In this document: piece after piece, positions 63,714 through 64,000 of the stretch
Layout of the letters: each line of letters starts with the position of its first letter
How positions within the stretch are numbered: the stretch's first letter is position 1
Made by a program: the position numbers and the translations under genes
Assembly (NCBI RefSeq): GCF_902506495.1
Contig: NZ_LR733264.1
Span: 1,073,915 to 1,137,914 of the forward strand
Reading direction: 5' to 3'
Length of the DNA: 64,000 bases
Origin: Pseudomonas sp. 8O
GTDB lineage: Bacteria; Pseudomonadota; Gammaproteobacteria; Pseudomonadales; Pseudomonadaceae
The notes under the pieces: generated by a model
Databases searched by the model: none
What the model saw: the letters and a program-made list of their open reading frames with translations, nothing else
What the model was told of the DNA's origin: nothing

Positions 63714-63748
63714 TTGCAAAGCGAGGTGAGGCGTGTAGAATGCGCGCC
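63714..63748 (+). promoter_or_regulatory. rRNA-type promoter P2
   Basis: TTGCAA (63714-63719), 16-bp spacer, TAGAAT (63736-63741), discriminator GCGCGCC. Confidence 0.7.
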
Positions 63749-63820
63749 GGTCGACAGGGTGGAGGTTTGATCCTGTTGATGCTTCGGTCGAATGGATCGA
63801 AAGCGGTTTGAAAGAGGTGG

Positions 63821-63855
63821 TTGACAGCGGTTTTGAACGCTGTAGAATGCGCCTC
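63821..63855 (+). promoter_or_regulatory. rRNA-type promoter P3
   Basis: Consensus TTGACA (63821-63826), 16-bp spacer, TAGAAT (63843-63848), discriminator GCGCCTC. Confidence 0.85.
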
Positions 63856-63938
63856 CCGCTGGAGAGAAGAAGTTCTGATTGAAGGCGCAAGTGGTTGAGT
63901 AGAAAGAAGTTTCTCCGGAAACAAATTCGAAAAACAGC

Positions 63939-63973
63939 TTGACAGATAGAGAGGCTGCTGTAGAATGCGCGCC
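63939..63973 (+). promoter_or_regulatory. rRNA-type promoter P4
   Basis: Consensus TTGACA (63939-63944), 16-bp spacer, TAGAAT (63961-63966), discriminator GCGCGCC. It is the last promoter before the window ends. Confidence 0.85.
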
Positions 63974-64000
63974 TCGGTTGAGACGAAAGGCTTAACCAAC

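Noticed and set aside
1..64000. CRISPR arrays
   Set aside because: No regularly spaced direct repeats of 24-40 bp were seen. The only regular series are the 42-bp-spaced hip operators and the rRNA promoters, which are not CRISPR repeats.

Overview
The window is a piece of a Pseudomonas chromosome. It opens with the end of a pheT–ihfA–merR–tRNA-Pro block and closes with recC-recB-recD followed by four stacked rRNA-type promoters. The high-GC codon usage, AGGA/GGAG ribosome sites and TAGAAT-GCGCGCC rRNA promoters all fit Pseudomonas. The species cannot be fixed from the sequence alone.

Layout. (1) 1-2576: conserved core genes (pheT end, ihfA, a MerR-type regulator) and tRNA-Pro(GGG) with its terminator. 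(2) 2577-13806: a defence cassette next to the tRNA, with genes overlapping end to end: hsdM, hsdS, two DUF262 genes (the second with a DUF1524 HNH nuclease end, GmrSD-like), hsdR and a YgjP-like zinc metallopeptidase. (3) 13807-17750: a scar of broken mobile DNA: two IS3-family transposase fragments, a trbI remnant with its DUF2274 partner from a conjugative element, and a broken hipB-hipA pair. One intact HipA-type toxin operon sits among them with the kinase gene first and the HTH gene second, preceded by three 14-bp palindromes spaced exactly 42 bp. (4) 17750-25867: a four-gene signalling module like PvrS-PvrR-RcsC-RcsB of P. aeruginosa PAPI-1: two related hybrid sensor kinases (only the second has an Hpt domain), an EAL-domain response regulator and a LuxR-type response regulator. 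(5) 26165-33868, minus strand: a chaperone-usher operon with pilin, chaperone, pilin, chaperone, chaperone, usher and two-domain adhesin. (6) 34675-43336, plus strand: a second, Pap/Mrp-like chaperone-usher operon with major pilin, anchor-like pilin, usher, chaperone, three related minor pilins, another pilin and a tip adhesin; after a terminator comes an extra pilin paralogue. A 105-residue mini-pilin lies opposite at 43876-43559. (7) 43877-45600: an AT-rich gene-poor stretch and a small unknown gene with an ANR-type promoter. (8) 45640-54444: accessory metabolism: a GlxA/AraC regulator, a NemR-like TetR with its operator, a DJ-1/PfpI protein, an Old Yellow Enzyme, an MFS transporter broken by an 8-bp duplication, a LysR regulator divergent from a Gfo/Idh/MocA protein, and a Tat-exported SDR with a decayed SDR tail. 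(9) 54527-63593: recCBD. (10) 63600-64000: rRNA promoters; the 16S gene should start just past the window.

How it works together. The most coherent system is the fimbrial island. Its RcsB-like regulator has a plausible set of targets: six copies of a 14-bp motif close to the enterobacterial Rcs box (TAAGA-N4-TCTTA type) lie between the two divergent fimbrial operons, one of them against the -35 of the Pap-like operon, and a seventh lies upstream of the mini-pilin. The EAL protein should lower c-di-GMP in parallel. The two sensors probably share one Hpt domain. The Rcs-box set, the evenly spaced operators of the inverted hip operon, and the merged type I/GmrSD-like defence operon are the observations most worth testing.
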